From an uncultured Chlorobiota bacterium (GTDB lineage Bacteria; Bacteroidota; Kapaibacteriia; OLB7): DNA of 6,382 nucleotides. The notes under the pieces are model-generated. The model was not told the origin of the DNA. It did not search any database and saw only the letters and a program-made list of their open reading frames with translations. The position numbers and the translations under genes are program-made. Location: the NCBI GenBank assembly GCA_946481475.1, contig CAMLOB010000252.1:1-6382 (forward strand), given 5' to 3'. Below are positions 5,106-6,382 of this stretch, in pieces (position 1 is the stretch's first letter; each line of letters begins with the position of its first letter).

Positions 5106-6382
5106 ATTTTTCGAAAGCCTCAGGAACGCCTGGCATATCAAGGAACTGCGCGAACGTATCATCTTCACAGCGTTGATGCTGCTGGTGGTACGTGCCGGTT
5201 CTTTTATACCCCTTCCCGGAGTCGATCCCGATAATCTCGGGTCGATCGGCAGCGGGGGGATAGGCGGACTTTTCGATATGTTCGTTGGCGGAGCCTATTC
5301 CCGGGCGGCCATCTTCACGCTCGGCATCATGCCCTATATCTCCGCATCGATCATTATTCAGTTGCTCGGGGCGGTTGTCCCGTCGGTGACGAAAATGCAG
5401 CGAGAGGGAGAAGAGGGACGGCGGACACTGAATAACTGGACGCGGTACCTGACCGTAGCGCTGTCGTTCGGACAGGGAATGGCGATTGCCTTGACGATTC
5501 AGGGATCCGGACAGGGGGCACCTCCGGTTCCGCCACAGATTAACGGCTTTCCCTATATTCTGACGGCCGCGATCATCATGACCGCCGGCACGGTCTTCCT
5601 GATGTGGATCGGTGAACAGATTACCGAGAAAGGGATCGGAAACGGTATTTCGCTGATCATCTTTATCGGCATCATTGCCGACCTTCCCGGCGGTATCCGG
5701 GCCGAGATCGAGGAGATTACCGCAGGAACACGGTACCTGGTCGTCGAGATGCTGATCCTGGCTGCCCTTCTCGGAGTAATCGCCGCCGTGGTGATGTTCA
5801 CGCAGGCTGTCCGGAAAATTCCGGTCCGCTACGCAAAACGCCAGGTCGGCAAACGGACGGTCGGGGGACAATCCTCGCACATTCCGATCAGCATGGTGAT
5901 CGCCAACGTGATGCCGATTATCTTTGCCCAGGCGCTGATGTTCGTGCCGCAGGGAATCAGCGGCGTTGCGCCGGAGAGCACGATCGGCCGCTGGCTGAGC
6001 GTGAACTTCAACTACGGAACCCCTCTCTACTCGCTGACGCTCGCGTTGATGGTCGTCTTCTTCACCTTCTTCTACACCGCCATCGTCTTCAGTCCGCGCG
6101 ATGTAGCCGAGAACCTGCGGAAGCAGGGAGGATTTATTCCGAACGTCCGTCCGGGGAAGCCGACCGAGGAATATCTCGACGGTATCCTGACCCGGGTAAC
6201 CGTACCGGGGTCGATCTTCCTGGCGGTGGTTGCCATCCTTCCGGCATTTGCCCAGCAGTGGGGCGTATCGTCGGTCTTTGCCCAGTTCTTCGGCGGCACA
6301 AGTCTTCTGATCATTATTGGTGTGGCGCTTGACACGCTCCGCCAAATTGAATCATATCTGGTGATGCGTCACTACGATGGCT
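5098..6382 (+). CDS. secY: Preprotein translocase subunit SecY, 3' end cut by the window
   Basis: SecY is the channel of the SecYEG translocon in the inner membrane; it moves unfolded preproteins driven by SecA and inserts membrane proteins from ribosomes. The frame is open from ATG 5098 to the window end, giving 428 residues, and the last ones (MRHYDG) match a motif that normally lies close to the C-terminus, so only a short tail is missing. Ten membrane segments can be placed: about 22-40, 71-95, 117-137, 152-171, 182-202, 215-238, 264-285, 310-333, 368-388 and 400-420. The plug follows segment 1 (GGLFDMFVGGAYSR, 55-68). Cytosolic loops carry VRYAKRQVGKRTVGGQSSHI (243-262) and SPRDVAENLRKQGGFIPNVR (332-351), which contact ribosome and SecA. 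The start lies inside the last codons of rplO. No frameshift or missing motif. Confidence 0.98.
   Translation, partial: MNKFFESLRNAWHIKELRERIIFTALMLLVVRAGSFIPLPGVDPDNLGSIGSGGIGGLFDMFVGGAYSRAAIFTLGIMPYISASIIIQLLGAVVPSVTKMQREGEEGRRTLNNWTRYLTVALSFGQGMAIALTIQGSGQGAPPVPPQINGFPYILTAAIIMTAGTVFLMWIGEQITEKGIGNGISLIIFIGIIADLPGGIRAEIEEITAGTRYLVVEMLILAALLGVIAAVVMFTQAVRKIPVRYAKRQVGKRTVGGQSSHIPISMVIANVMPIIFAQALMFVPQGISGVAPESTIGRWLSVNFNYGTPLYSLTLALMVVFFTFFYTAIVFSPRDVAENLRKQGGFIPNVRPGKPTEEYLDGILTRVTVPGSIFLAVVAILPAFAQQWGVSSVFAQFFGGTSLLIIIGVALDTLRQIESYLVMRHYDG

Noticed and set aside
5023..6345. A 440-codon open frame on the minus strand opposite secY
   Set aside because: It is the mirror of the secY reading frame. 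Its product is rich in Arg, Asp, His and Gly without any recognisable domain, it spans the rplO-secY junction, and secY on the + strand is fully conserved. Long antisense frames are expected in GC-biased coding DNA.
1..6382. Mobile element, defence system or novel gene cassette
   Set aside because: Every gene belongs to the conserved ribosomal protein order, with no transposase, integrase, tRNA, repeat array or foreign-looking gene in between.

Overview
This window is an almost intact S10-end/spc-type ribosomal protein operon on the + strand. The order is (rpmC tail?)-rpsQ-rplN-rplX-rplE-rpsN-rpsH-rplF-rplR-rpsE-rpmD-rplO-secY. Every gene points the same way, spacers run from overlapping to 118 nt, and no unrelated gene interrupts the order. 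I see no mobile gene, tRNA, rRNA, CRISPR array or defence system. It is core housekeeping DNA, not an undescribed multi-gene system.

The organism is most likely a moderately GC-rich member of the Bacteroidota/Rhodothermota/Chlorobi side of the FCB group. Supports are the 89-residue zinc-less S14, the L5 C-terminal half ([14 protein letters not shown], then [15 protein letters not shown]), the SecY motif LGIMPYISASIIIQLL, and several starts that follow A/T-rich leaders instead of a Shine-Dalgarno (SD). This placement comes from remembered family sequences, not from a search.

Layout: 1-14 is probably the end of L29. 36-458 is S17, here with a long acidic N-terminal extension. 459-535 is the spacer at the classical S10/spc boundary and holds a 10-bp imperfect hairpin. 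536-1251 holds L14 and L24, overlapping by one base. 1252-1300 is the L24-L5 spacer, filled by a GC-rich bulged hairpin that presents an AAGGAG in its loop. 1301-4272 holds L5, S14, S8, L6, L18 and S5. 4273-4390 is the longest spacer; it has a 12-bp perfect inverted repeat, a 16-bp perfect palindrome and a Bacteroidota-like promoter match just before L30. 4391-5105 holds L30 and L15. secY starts inside the end of rplO and runs off the right edge only a few residues short of its expected end.

The genes supply proteins of both ribosomal subunits plus the SecY channel, into which ribosome-bound nascent chains are delivered, so the cluster couples ribosome building with membrane protein export. 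The observations most worth checking are the S17 extension, the hairpin before rplE (the position of the S8 autoregulatory site in E. coli), and the composite palindromic spacer before rpmD.
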